Shown here: positions 1 through 7,080 of the stretch, one piece after another | Layout of the letters: each line of letters starts with the position of its first letter | Numbering within the stretch: the first letter of the stretch is position 1 | Assembly: GCF_002776695.1 (NCBI RefSeq) | Contig: NZ_LFJC01000003.1 | Span: forward strand, 2,272,487 to 2,336,486 | Reading direction: 5' to 3' | DNA from: Bradyrhizobium nitroreducens | GTDB taxonomy: Bacteria; Pseudomonadota; Alphaproteobacteria; Rhizobiales; Xanthobacteraceae | DNA length: 64,000 nucleotides | The notes under the pieces: model-generated | What the model was told of the DNA's origin: nothing | Database searches by the model: none | Seen by the model: only the letters and a program-made list of their open reading frames with translations | Made by a program: the position numbers and the translations under genes

Positions 1-65
1 GCGTCTATTGTTCCCGGGAATCACTTGAATAGTTCTGGACAAATCGCAGATGCAAGGATCGCGCA

Positions 66-251
66 ATGGCCAAACAGAAGCGCTCCGCCGAACAACAGGT
101 CGCGGATGAAGCGGACCGCAAGGCGCAAAATCCTATCGGGGCGCGGCAAGTGATAGCGGACAGCCACGCCGATCCGGAGTTTCAGGAAAACCACAAGCGT
201 CTCAGAGCGGAGCGCCTGGCGCGAGAAGCCGGGCCGGCAAGCAAGAATTGA
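66..251 (+). CDS. Small charged hypothetical protein, paralogue of next gene
   Basis: This encodes a 61-residue, strongly charged protein with no signal peptide or membrane segment. An AAGGA ribosome-binding site lies just upstream of the ATG. The C-terminal third (KRLRAERLAREAG) closely matches the end of the protein starting at 286 (ERLKAERLAREAA), so the two look like a tandem duplication. No known domain is recognised. The Arg/Lys/Glu-rich composition suggests a helical or nucleic-acid-associated protein, but that is only inference. Confidence 0.6.
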   Translation: MAKQKRSAEQQVADEADRKAQNPIGARQVIADSHADPEFQENHKRLRAERLAREAGPASKN

Positions 252-285
252 CCCGACTGTCGAGCAGCGTTTGGATCGAGACGAG

Positions 286-513
286 ATGACAAAACCAACG
301 GATGAATACCAACCGCGGAAGCCGATCAGCAAAGCGGAGCGCGAAGCGCGCAAGGCCTTCCGCCAGGTCGATGCAGTGAAGGCAATGTCCGAGCACGCGC
401 TCGCCGAGGAGGCCTTTGCTCGAAATCGAGAGCGGCTGAAGGCAGAGCGGCTGGCGCGGGAAGCCGCAGCGGGCCCGGCGCCAAAAAAGAAGCCCAAGAC
501 GAAGAGCAAGTGA
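286..513 (+). CDS. Small charged hypothetical protein, tandem paralogue
   Basis: This encodes a 75-residue basic protein ending in a lysine-rich tail (PKKKPKTKSK). It shares the RLKAERLARE segment with the protein at 66-251 and starts 35 bases after it, so the pair is probably co-transcribed. The ATG at 286 is preceded only by a weak GAG-type ribosome site; an in-frame TTG at 271 is possible. It is predicted cytosolic and largely helical. Function is not recognised. Confidence 0.55.
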   Translation: MTKPTDEYQPRKPISKAEREARKAFRQVDAVKAMSEHALAEEAFARNRERLKAERLAREAAAGPAPKKKPKTKSK

Positions 514-579
514 ACCCGCGCGACGCGAAGCAGGTCGTGCAACACCTCGTGAAGGCCGGCCATCCGAAGCTCGGGGAAT

Positions 580-656
580 TGGTAGCGGGAGAGGGACTCG
601 AACCCCCGACCCCAGGATTATGATTCCCGTGCTCTAACCAGCTGAGCTACCCCGCC
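580..656 (-). tRNA. tRNA-Met (CAT), elongator type
   Basis: The reverse complement folds into a complete cloverleaf. It has a 7-bp acceptor (with G1:U72 and G7:U66 wobbles), D arm GCTC/GAGC, anticodon stem CGGGA/TCCTG, loop ATCATAA with anticodon CAT, T loop TTCGAGT, and an encoded 3' CCA. The anticodon stem lacks the three consecutive G:C pairs at the loop and the 1:72 mismatch of initiator tRNA, so it is called elongator Met. A CAT-reading tRNA-Ile modified with lysidine is less likely from the overall sequence. Confidence 0.93.
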
Positions 657-805
657 ACAGGGTCGCGAACGGCGGTGAAGGCCGATCTCGCGAACGCGCG
701 GCATATAATAAAGGGGGAGCCGGGAAGTCAATCCGCGTTTGCTAAAGCTTCGGCGGGACAAGGCGTTTCGGTGGAAAAGCGGGCGATTTTGGCGGCGGAT
801 TTGCC

Positions 806-917
806 CGTTTTCGAGCACCAGAGCCTTTCCCGTTCCGATGGAATCGGAACGGAGCTCCAGATTCTCGTTTAGACGCGTTTTCTTGACGCGAACCGGTATC
901 CACTTCGCTCGAAAACG
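806..917. repeat. Intergenic mosaic repeat (RIME-like) with 11-bp inverted ends
   Basis: The gap 657-1029 carries no convincing gene. Within it, a 112-bp unit is bounded by perfect inverted repeats CGTTTTCGAGC (806-816) and GCTCGAAAACG (907-917). It contains an inner palindrome GTTCCGAT/ATCGGAAC (832-850) and a GACGCG...GACGCG repeat. This resembles the rhizobial intergenic mosaic elements known to be scattered through such genomes; the family assignment is by memory of sequence style. Confidence 0.7.
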
Positions 918-940
918 CTCCAGGACTCCCGGAGAGTCCC

Positions 941-1003
941 CCTCACCCGAAATCCGCGCTGTTGCGCGGATTTCGGCCTCTCCCCGCACGCGGGGAGAGG
1001 CCG
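941..1003. repeat. Double-hairpin palindromic repeat (CTCTCCCCGC type)
   Basis: Two adjacent hairpins are visible: CGAAATCCGCG/CGCGGATTTCG (948-975) and GGCCTCTCCCCG/CGGGGAGAGGCC (975-1002). The same CTCCC-rich palindrome family recurs at 2141-2282 and 48013-48062. It may help terminate the minus-strand gene ending at 1030, although no T-tract is present. Confidence 0.75.
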
Positions 1004-1029
1004 AAGCATCGCGGACGCGCGAAGATCTC

Positions 1030-1383
1030 TTATTTCGGCCGCACGGTCTGGTCGCCGCCGGGGCTGCCGGGGGGCGGAATGACCGGGGTGTTGCCGCCGC
1101 TGTCGGGGGCCGGGGCGTGCATCTCGGGGTCGACGCCGGCCGGCGGGCAGAGCACGCCGTCGGATTTGGCCAGCTTGTCACCGAGCGGTTCCCGGGACTG
1201 GCCGGTGGTGGTGCCGTCCGATGAGCGGTTGGGCCGGTCCTGCGGCATGCAGTTGGCGGCATGTTGCGGGGATGGCGGCGCGGTCGCTTGCGGCGGCGTC
1301 GCCGGGGCGGGCGGGGCCTGCGCGATCGCGCTGCCTGAAGCGGCGATCAGGAGGCCCGCAAGAATGAGGTTTGTCGTGCGCAT
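1030..1383 (-). CDS. Exported proline-rich hypothetical protein
   Basis: This 117-residue protein starts with a clear Sec signal peptide: MRTT, a hydrophobic stretch, and a likely cut after SAIA-Q near residue 22. The mature part is low complexity and rich in Pro, Ala and Gly, with two cysteines. An upstream in-frame GTG/ATG would add 14 residues before the signal peptide; the inner ATG is preferred because it places the basic n-region correctly. It is probably periplasmic or surface-associated. Function is not recognised. Confidence 0.6.
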   Translation of the reverse strand: MRTTNLILAGLLIAASGSAIAQAPPAPATPPQATAPPSPQHAANCMPQDRPNRSSDGTTTGQSREPLGDKLAKSDGVLCPPAGVDPEMHAPAPDSGGNTPVIPPPGSPGGDQTVRPK

Positions 1384-1429
1384 GGAAGGGGAACGCGCGC
1401 GCGGCGCCCCCTGTTCCCGCGTCACATCA

Positions 1430-2068
1430 TCACGATTTGCGGTAGCGGATCAGCGAGAAGTGCCCCATCGGCGGCATCGGCCTGCGCTCGGTGAGCGTGA
1501 TGCCGCCGTGCTTGGCGGCCCAGTTGACGAGGCGGGCCCAGGGGAATTCGGGGCGCCAGCCGAGGCGGCGCGCGATGGGGGCGAAGGCGAGCTCGAACAG
1601 TTTGCGCGGGCCGCTCTCGGCGCCGATGTGGTTGACCAGGATCAGCTCGCCGCCGGGCTTGAGCACGCGCACGAACTCGTCGAGCGTGCCTTCCGGATCG
1701 GGCACGGCGGTGATGACGTATTGCGCCACCACCGCGTCGAAGAAGTTCTCGGGGAAGGCGAGGTTCTTCGCATCCATCACCGAGAGCACCTCGACATTGG
1801 AGAGGCGCAGCGTTCGCACGCGCTGTTGCGCCTTGCGCAGCATCGGCTCGGAGATGTCGACGCCGCAGATCTTGGTGGTGCGCGAATAATCCGAGAGCGA
1901 CAGGCCGGTGCCGACGCCGACGTCGAGGATGCGCCCGCCGATGCGGTCGGCCTCCGCGATGGTCGATTGCCGGCCGGCGTCGAACACCTTGCCGAACACG
2001 AGATCGTAGACCGGTGCCCAGCGGCCATAGGCCTTCTCGACCCCGGCCCGCGAGATGTCTGCTGCCAT
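1430..2068 (-). CDS. pmtA: Phosphatidylethanolamine N-methyltransferase, Rhodobacter type
   Basis: This 212-residue class I SAM-dependent methyltransferase has motif I (ILDVGVGTG) at residues 47-55 and the motif II/III region around DAVVAQYVITAV. The N-terminus (AYGRWAPVYDLVFGKVFD) and length match the Rhodobacter-type phospholipid N-methyltransferases, which convert phosphatidylethanolamine stepwise towards phosphatidylcholine at the inner membrane. Bradyrhizobia are known to carry several Pmt paralogues, so this could be the PmtX1-type enzyme rather than the main PmtA. It lies downstream of mnmA on the same strand, separated by a repeat-filled gap, and is probably a separate transcript. Confidence 0.82.
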   Translation of the reverse strand: MAADISRAGVEKAYGRWAPVYDLVFGKVFDAGRQSTIAEADRIGGRILDVGVGTGLSLSDYSRTTKICGVDISEPMLRKAQQRVRTLRLSNVEVLSVMDAKNLAFPENFFDAVVAQYVITAVPDPEGTLDEFVRVLKPGGELILVNHIGAESGPRKLFELAFAPIARRLGWRPEFPWARLVNWAAKHGGITLTERRPMPPMGHFSLIRYRKS

Positions 2069-2140
2069 GCCCCTGCCCTTACACGAAACTCTAGAGAGAA
2101 TTGTCTAGTGGTGAGATCGAAGTCAGCCCCGCGCGCGGTC

Positions 2141-2282
2141 GAGCGCCTCTCCCGCGTGCGGGAGAGGTCGCCACGCTCGCAAGAGCGTGGCGGGTGAGGG
2201 TTCTTTCCGCTCGCAATATATCGCGTGTTGAGAGAGCCCTCTCCCCAACCCTCTCCCGCAGGCGGGAGAGGGGGCGCACCTC
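2141..2282. repeat. Paired CTCTCCCGC palindromes between mnmA and pmtA
   Basis: The segment has a hairpin CTCTCCCGC/GCGGGAGAG near 2150-2166 and a hairpin CCACGCTC/GAGCGTGG near 2172-2190. A mirrored CCCTCTCCC(G)C/GCGGGAGAGGG hairpin lies near 2255-2273. It is a tandem/inverted arrangement of the same family as 941-1003. No coding potential is seen here. Confidence 0.72.
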
Positions 2283-2317
2283 CGGTGTCGCGAGAATGCG
2301 GTCCGATCTCATGATGA

Positions 2318-3499
2318 TTAGCCGCGCACGGCTTCCGCGAGCGGGCGCGATGGCGCGGCTCCGACCTTCGCGGCTGCGCTTTGGATGAAGCCGCCGCCGA
2401 GCACGCGCGCCTGCCCCGAAGGCGCATCGTAGAACACGCAGGCCTGGCCGGGCGAGACGCCCTCTTCGCCGGCGACGAGCTCGACCTCGTAATGGCCATC
2501 GCTGCCGCGCAGCCACGCCGGCTGCGGCGCGCGTGTCGAACGCACGCGCACGAACAGCTCGAGGCCGCCGCCGATGGCGCGGTCGATGTCGCCGCCGCCG
2601 ATCCAGTTGACGTCGCGAAGTGCGATGCGATGCATCTTCAGGGCATCGCGCGGGCCGACGACGACACGGCGGTGAGCTGCCTCCAGCCGCACCACGAACA
2701 GCGGCGCGTGGGCGGCGATGCCGAGGCCGCGGCGCTGGCCGACGGTGAAATTGGCGATGCCGTTGTGCCGGCCGAGCACGCGGCCCTCGAGATCGACGAT
2801 CTCGCCGGGGTCCATCGCGTTCGGCCGCAGGCGGGTGATGATGTCGGTGTAGCGGCCGGTCGGCACGAAGCAGATGTCCTGGCTGTCGTGCTTGTCGGCG
2901 ACGCTAAGGCCAAAGCGGCGCGCGAGCTCGCGCGTCTCGGGCTTGGTCATGTCGCCGAGCGGAAAGCGCAGGAAGTCGAGCTGCTCTTGCGTCGTCGCGA
3001 ACAGGAAATAGCTCTGGTCGCGGTCGGCGTCGGCCGCGCAGACCAGCGCGCGCGAGCCGTCCTCGCGGCGGCGCGAGGCGACGTAATGGCCGGTGGCAAG
3101 CGCCTGCGCCCCGAGCTCGCGCGCGGTCTTCAGGAGGTCGCGGAATTTTACCGAGCGGTTGCACTCGATGCACGGCACCGGCGTCTCGCCGAGCGCGTAG
3201 CTGTCGGCGAAATTGTCGATGACGGATTCGCGAAAGCGATCCTCGTAGTCGAGCACGTAATGGGGAATGCCGAGCTTGGCGGCGACGTCGCGTGCGTCGT
3301 GGATGTCCTGGCCGGCGCAGCAGGCGCCCTTGCGGTGGGTCGCAGCGCCGTGGTCGTAGAGCTGCAGCGTGATGCCGACGACGTCGTAGCCTTCCGCCTT
3401 CAGAAGCGCAGCCGTCGTCGAGGAATCGACGCCGCCCGACATGGCGACGACGACCCTGGTGTCCTCAGGACGGCCTTCGAGATCCAGACTGTTGAGCAT
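2318..3499 (-). CDS. mnmA: tRNA-specific 2-thiouridylase MnmA
   Basis: MnmA installs the 2-thio group on wobble uridine 34 of tRNA-Lys, -Glu and -Gln in the cytoplasm. The 393-residue protein has the PP-loop ATP motif SGGVDSS at residues 21-27. The catalytic cysteine pair is C110 (PVPCIECN) and C210 (SQDICFV), and a tRNA-binding/beta-barrel C-terminus follows. The ATG at 3499 is chosen because it gives the family-typical N-terminus with AAGG upstream; an in-frame extension to 3670 adds residues unlike the family. All key residues are present. Confidence 0.95.
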   Translation of the reverse strand: MLNSLDLEGRPEDTRVVVAMSGGVDSSTTAALLKAEGYDVVGITLQLYDHGAATHRKGACCAGQDIHDARDVAAKLGIPHYVLDYEDRFRESVIDNFADSYALGETPVPCIECNRSVKFRDLLKTARELGAQALATGHYVASRRREDGSRALVCAADADRDQSYFLFATTQEQLDFLRFPLGDMTKPETRELARRFGLSVADKHDSQDICFVPTGRYTDIITRLRPNAMDPGEIVDLEGRVLGRHNGIANFTVGQRRGLGIAAHAPLFVVRLEAAHRRVVVGPRDALKMHRIALRDVNWIGGGDIDRAIGGGLELFVRVRSTRAPQPAWLRGSDGHYEVELVAGEEGVSPGQACVFYDAPSGQARVLGGGFIQSAAAKVGAAPSRPLAEAVRG

Positions 3500-3794
3500 G
3501 GGCCTTAAGGGGTTTGACGGCGGCGTGCGGCGATCCGCGATTTCTTGCCTCTCGCGGGACATCGGCGATCCCCGGGAACTTCGGTTCCCGAAAGGCACGG
3601 CGGCCCGGTCGAAAGCGGCTGAGAGTAACCTCTTTAATATAGGCGGCATTCCGGTGAAGCAATCACGCACGGCGGCCAGCTTAGGGCAATTCTTGCCGGG
3701 GAGGCAGAAATGGCGGGGTTGCGGCGGGCCCCGCAGGCTCGGTCACGAATCTTCAAGTCGTTGATTTTGCTATATAAAATGACATAAAACAGCA

Positions 3795-3811
3795 CTGGCC
3801 CGCTCCTTGCT
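3795..3811 (+). promoter_or_regulatory. Sigma-54 (-24/-12) promoter for fliK-flgD
   Basis: CTGGCCCG-N4-TTGCT matches the RpoN consensus YTGGCACG-N4-TTGCW at all but about two positions, with the essential GG and GC exactly 10 bases apart. Transcription should begin near 3822. That removes the TTG (3807) and ATG (3819) candidates as fliK starts and supports the GTG at 3849. FlbD, the sigma-54 activator encoded at 10839, is the natural candidate activator. Confidence 0.8.
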
Positions 3812-3848
3812 CCCCTTGATGCCGAAGTTTGTTTCCAAGGGGTCGCCT

Positions 3849-5477
3849 GTGGTCAGTCGTACGTCAGATGTCGTGGCCAGCGTGCAAGTCTCGAGCACGC
3901 AGCAAAAGCCTGCCCGGTCGCAGAGCACCAAGGACGCGCAGCAGGCGCCCGACTCCTTCGGGTCGCTGGTCGACAGCAACACCCAGGCGATCAGCACCAA
4001 GGACGCCGCGCAGGACAACGCGCCGCGGCGGAGCGATTCGTCCTCTGCCGACAAGGGCCCGCGCGACACCTCGTCCACGGATCAACCCGCGCAGAGCAAG
4101 GCGAGCGACGACACCGACACGTCCGCCCCCGCCAGGGACGACAAGGCGAGCGACACAACCACCGATCCGGCCAAGGACGCCAACAAAGACAAGCTCCAGG
4201 CCAAGGATAAGGCCAAGGACAAGTCCGAGACGTCGGACGCCAAATCGGCCGACGAGACCAAGGGCGACAAGGCCGAGGCCACCGATGGGCTCGCCGCCGC
4301 CGTCGATGCCGCGGCAACCGCGCCAGCCGACGCGGCGCTGGCCGCCGTGCCCGATCCGAACGCGATCGTGGTTGCCGCACCTAGCGTCCCGACCGATGCG
4401 AACGCCGCGACGAACCAGGCCGCCACCTCCTCACCGCTGACGATTGCCGCCGCCGGCATCGCCGCCAGCGCCTCGACCGCGGCGCAGATCGCGGGCGGCA
4501 AGACCGACACCGCCACGCCGGGCGACAAGAGCGCCAAGACCGCCGGCGCCAAGGTCGACGCCGACACCTCGGCGGCGCTGGGCGATGCCGCCACCGGCGC
4601 AACCGATGCGGCCGCGACCGACACCAAGCCGAGCGCCGGACTGGTCCCCGCCAATCAGGGCACGCCGAAGACCTCGTTCCAGGCCGCCGTCGCCACTGCG
4701 CAAGGACAGTCCGACGTCTCCAATATCGGGCAGGACACCGGCAAGGCGAACGCTGCCACCGCGCAAGCGCCGGGCGCAACGACCGCCAATGCCGCCGCGC
4801 ATCCGCAAGTCGCCAAGCCGCAGGCAGACGGCGCAGCGACCGAGACCAAGCCGGGTGCGGCCGACCGCACCGCCGACGCGACCCAGGGCGCGCCGACCAC
4901 GCCCGCTCATGCAGGCACGCAAGGTCTGGTCGCCCCGACCGACACCAGCGCCCAGGCCGCTTCGGCCGTGCAGGCGCCGCTGACGAACACCACATCGACC
5001 GCGTCCGCATCGACCGCGACGCTGACCGCGACCGCCGCCACCAACACGGCCGTGCCGATCAACGGCGTGCCGGTCGAGATCGCGGCCGCGATCCGCTCCG
5101 GCAAATCCCGCTTCGACATCAGCCTCGATCCGGCCGAGCTCGGCCGCATCGATGTGCGCATCAACGTCGACCGCGCCGGCAACGTCACCTCGCATCTCAC
5201 CGTGGAGAAGCCGGAGACGCTGCAGATGCTGCGCCAGGACGCGCCGCAATTGCAGCGCGCGCTCGACGATGCCGGCCTCAAGACCGGCAGCAACGGATTG
5301 TCGTTCAGCCTGCGCGACCAGAATTCATCGGGCCAGAATTCCGGCCAGAGCAACGACAATGGCGGCAATGCCCGCCGGCTGATCATCAGCGAGGACGACA
5401 GCGTTTCCGCCGCGCCCGTGGGACGCAGCTACGGCCGCATGCTCGGTTCGAGCAGCGGCGTCGACATCAGAGTGTGA
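3849..5477 (+). CDS. fliK: Flagellar hook-length control protein FliK
   Basis: FliK measures hook length and switches export specificity from hook to filament. The GTG start at 3849 follows a strong AAGGGG site and lies downstream of the predicted sigma-54 transcription start. The 542-residue protein has a long low-complexity Ala/Thr/Asp/Lys linker (roughly residues 30-400), as expected of the ruler region. A conserved C-terminal Flg_hook domain follows, with DPAELGRIDVRI and the Gln/Leu-rich helix before SFSLRDQ. It is 13 bases upstream of flgD, so the two form an operon. An in-frame TTG/ATG upstream would add 10-14 residues but would precede the predicted start of the mRNA. Confidence 0.9.
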   Translation: MVSRTSDVVASVQVSSTQQKPARSQSTKDAQQAPDSFGSLVDSNTQAISTKDAAQDNAPRRSDSSSADKGPRDTSSTDQPAQSKASDDTDTSAPARDDKASDTTTDPAKDANKDKLQAKDKAKDKSETSDAKSADETKGDKAEATDGLAAAVDAAATAPADAALAAVPDPNAIVVAAPSVPTDANAATNQAATSSPLTIAAAGIAASASTAAQIAGGKTDTATPGDKSAKTAGAKVDADTSAALGDAATGATDAAATDTKPSAGLVPANQGTPKTSFQAAVATAQGQSDVSNIGQDTGKANAATAQAPGATTANAAAHPQVAKPQADGAATETKPGAADRTADATQGAPTTPAHAGTQGLVAPTDTSAQAASAVQAPLTNTTSTASASTATLTATAATNTAVPINGVPVEIAAAIRSGKSRFDISLDPAELGRIDVRINVDRAGNVTSHLTVEKPETLQMLRQDAPQLQRALDDAGLKTGSNGLSFSLRDQNSSGQNSGQSNDNGGNARRLIISEDDSVSAAPVGRSYGRMLGSSSGVDIRV

Positions 5478-5490
5478 GGAGTATTCGATC

Positions 5491-6198
5491 ATGACCACCA
5501 CGAATGCCGCCACCGCCCCCACCGTCGTCTCCGGGACGACCGAGCTGCCAAAATCCTCTTCGTCGAACTCGCTGAGCTCGACCACGGGATCGACGCTCGC
5601 CGGCAACTTCCAGACCTTCCTGACGCTGCTGACCACGCAGTTGCAGAACCAGAACCCGCTGGATCCGCTCGACACCAACCAGTTCACCCAGCAGCTGGTG
5701 CAGTTCGCGGGCGTCGAGCAGCAGCTCAAGACCAACGATGCGCTGTCCCAGCTCGTCACCCTGCAGCAGACCACGCAGGCGACCCAGGCGCTGGGCTTTG
5801 TCGGCAAGACCGCCCTGGTCGACGGCTCGACCGCGACCATGAAGAACTCCTCGGCGACCTGGCATCTCAACGTGCCCACGGATTCGACCGTCGAGATCAC
5901 CGTCGCCAATGCCAGCGGCCAGACCGTGTTCACCGGCAAATACACCGCCGCCGCCGGCACCGACGTTCCCTTCACCTGGAACGGCCAGGGCAATGACGGC
6001 ACGCAATGGCCCGACGGCAAGTACACGATCTCGGCAACCGGCAAGGACGTGGCGAACAACAATGTCGGCATCGCCGCGCAGGTGCAGGGCACCGTGTCGT
6101 CCGTCGACCTGACCCAGTCGCCGCCGCTGCTGACCATCGATGGCGCCAGCTACACGCTCAGCCAGGTCAAGAGCATCATCGCGACCGGCAGCAATTAA
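5491..6198 (+). CDS. flgD: Flagellar hook-assembly (hook-cap) protein FlgD
   Basis: FlgD caps the growing hook and is needed for FlgE polymerisation. The 235-residue protein has the N-terminal signature FLTLLTTQLQNQNPLDP around residues 43-59. This is followed by a FlgD Ig-like region (FTWNGQGNDGTQWPDGKYT). GAGGAG precedes the ATG at 5491, and the gene follows fliK directly. It is exported through the flagellar type III apparatus. Confidence 0.95.
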   Translation: MTTTNAATAPTVVSGTTELPKSSSSNSLSSTTGSTLAGNFQTFLTLLTTQLQNQNPLDPLDTNQFTQQLVQFAGVEQQLKTNDALSQLVTLQQTTQATQALGFVGKTALVDGSTATMKNSSATWHLNVPTDSTVEITVANASGQTVFTGKYTAAAGTDVPFTWNGQGNDGTQWPDGKYTISATGKDVANNNVGIAAQVQGTVSSVDLTQSPPLLTIDGASYTLSQVKSIIATGSN

Positions 6199-6622
6199 AG
6201 GGGCGCGAGGGCTCGCCACACACTCGCTGTCATCCCCGCCTAGTTGCGCAATTGCGCACGGGGGCGGGGATCATAACCCCAGGACAACATTTGGCGAAGA
6301 CTCGTAGTTAGGAAGTTTTTCTTGGTACTGCGACCGCGCCTCATCGAGAGATCATGCGGTATGGATCCCGGGCTCGCGCTCCGCGCGCCCCGGGATGACA
6401 GCTGAGGGCCTCGCGCCACCGCGCGCAGGCTCCATTCGTTAGTAAAGTATTTACAAAGACCCCCTCGACCGGCCCGGACGCCCCCGTCCCGCCGGCCGAG
6501 ACGGCGCCGCTTCGGCCATTTTCAACGAGAATTGTATTGAAGCCTTAGGCTTAGCGGATTTTTAAGCCGCGGGGGTTACGGTTACGGCGTGAGTTCAGTG
6601 GTTGAGAGTTTGTGAGTACGCC
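6199..6622. repeat. Gene-free gap with two palindromic repeat fragments
   Basis: No gene is seen in these 424 bases. A hairpin with stem ATCCCCGCC/GGCGGGGAT (6232-6271) follows flgD and may stabilise or end its mRNA. A half-copy of the CCCCGGAATGAC repeat family (as CGCCCCGGGATGACA, around 6361-6402) follows, with the full paired version seen at 43638-43739. The rest, up to the sciP start, is the likely sciP promoter region; no clear consensus was found. Confidence 0.6.
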
Positions 6623-6898
6623 ATGACAGAACCCCATCGCCCGAGGGTAAAATACGTCATCGGGCCGGACGGCAGTCCGTTGACGATCGCGGATCTGCCA
6701 GCACCCGGCACCAAACGCTGGGTCATCCGCCGCAAGGCCGAAGTCGTCGCCGCCGTGCGTGGTGGACTTCTCTCGCTCGAGGAGGCCTGCAGCCGTTATA
6801 CCCTGACGGTCGACGAATTCCTCTCCTGGCAGTTTTCCATCGACCAGCATGGTCTGGCGGGTCTTCGCACCACCCGCATTCAGCAATATCGCCAGTAA
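6623..6898 (+). CDS. sciP: CtrA inhibitor SciP (DUF1153)
   Basis: SciP is a small helix-turn-helix protein. In Caulobacter it binds CtrA and blocks activation of CtrA promoters, including flagellar ones. The 91-residue product has the family hallmarks: VKYVIGPDGSPLTIADLP, then RWVIRRKAEVVAAVRGG and a helix-turn-helix around LSLEEACSRYTLTVDEF. The ATG at 6623 gives the family-typical start. The gene sits alone between two flagellar operons and ends in a strong intrinsic terminator. Its position ties flagellar expression to the cell cycle. Confidence 0.9.
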   Translation: MTEPHRPRVKYVIGPDGSPLTIADLPAPGTKRWVIRRKAEVVAAVRGGLLSLEEACSRYTLTVDEFLSWQFSIDQHGLAGLRTTRIQQYRQ

Positions 6899-6927
6899 GC
6901 GATCCGGAAATCTGCGGCTTTTGACGA

Positions 6928-6960
6928 AAATCGGCCTCGCCCCGCGAGGCCGATTTTTTT
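6928..6960 (+). terminator. Intrinsic terminator after sciP
   Basis: A stem ATCGGCCTCG/CGAGGCCGAT with a short CCCCG-type loop is followed by a run of seven T residues. It begins about 30 bases after the sciP stop, a classic rho-independent terminator. Confidence 0.92.
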
Positions 6961-6985
6961 CATGTTCGCGATTTTGTACGACCTC

Positions 6986-7003
6986 TTAACCTTCGTTAAC
7001 CAT
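6986..7003 (+). promoter_or_regulatory. Candidate CtrA-binding site upstream of fliF
   Basis: TTAACCTTCGTTAACCAT contains two TTAA half-sites, the second embedded in the common half-site TTAACCAT, about 80-95 bases before the fliF start. The spacing between half-sites is six bases rather than the canonical seven, so this is a near-consensus site only. CtrA control of fliF is established in Caulobacter. Confidence 0.5.
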
Positions 7004-7080
7004 ATCGAAACCATCACCTAGGCAATAATTGCCCAGTCGGCCTTTCCGGTGAAAGCGGCCGAATCTGTTGGGGCGGTTGC

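Noticed and set aside
580..656. Initiator tRNA-fMet or lysidine tRNA-Ile
   Set aside because: The anticodon is CAT, but the anticodon stem lacks the three G:C pairs and the 1:72 mismatch of initiator tRNA, and the overall body is the elongator-Met type rather than Ile2.
1777..2499. Minus-strand frame bridging pmtA, the repeat gap and mnmA
   Set aside because: It crosses two well-supported genes in another frame and its middle is palindromic repeat sequence.
6439..6455. A CtrA-like site TTAG-N7-TTTAC upstream of sciP
   Set aside because: Both half-sites are degenerate; too weak to call, although spacing is seven bases.
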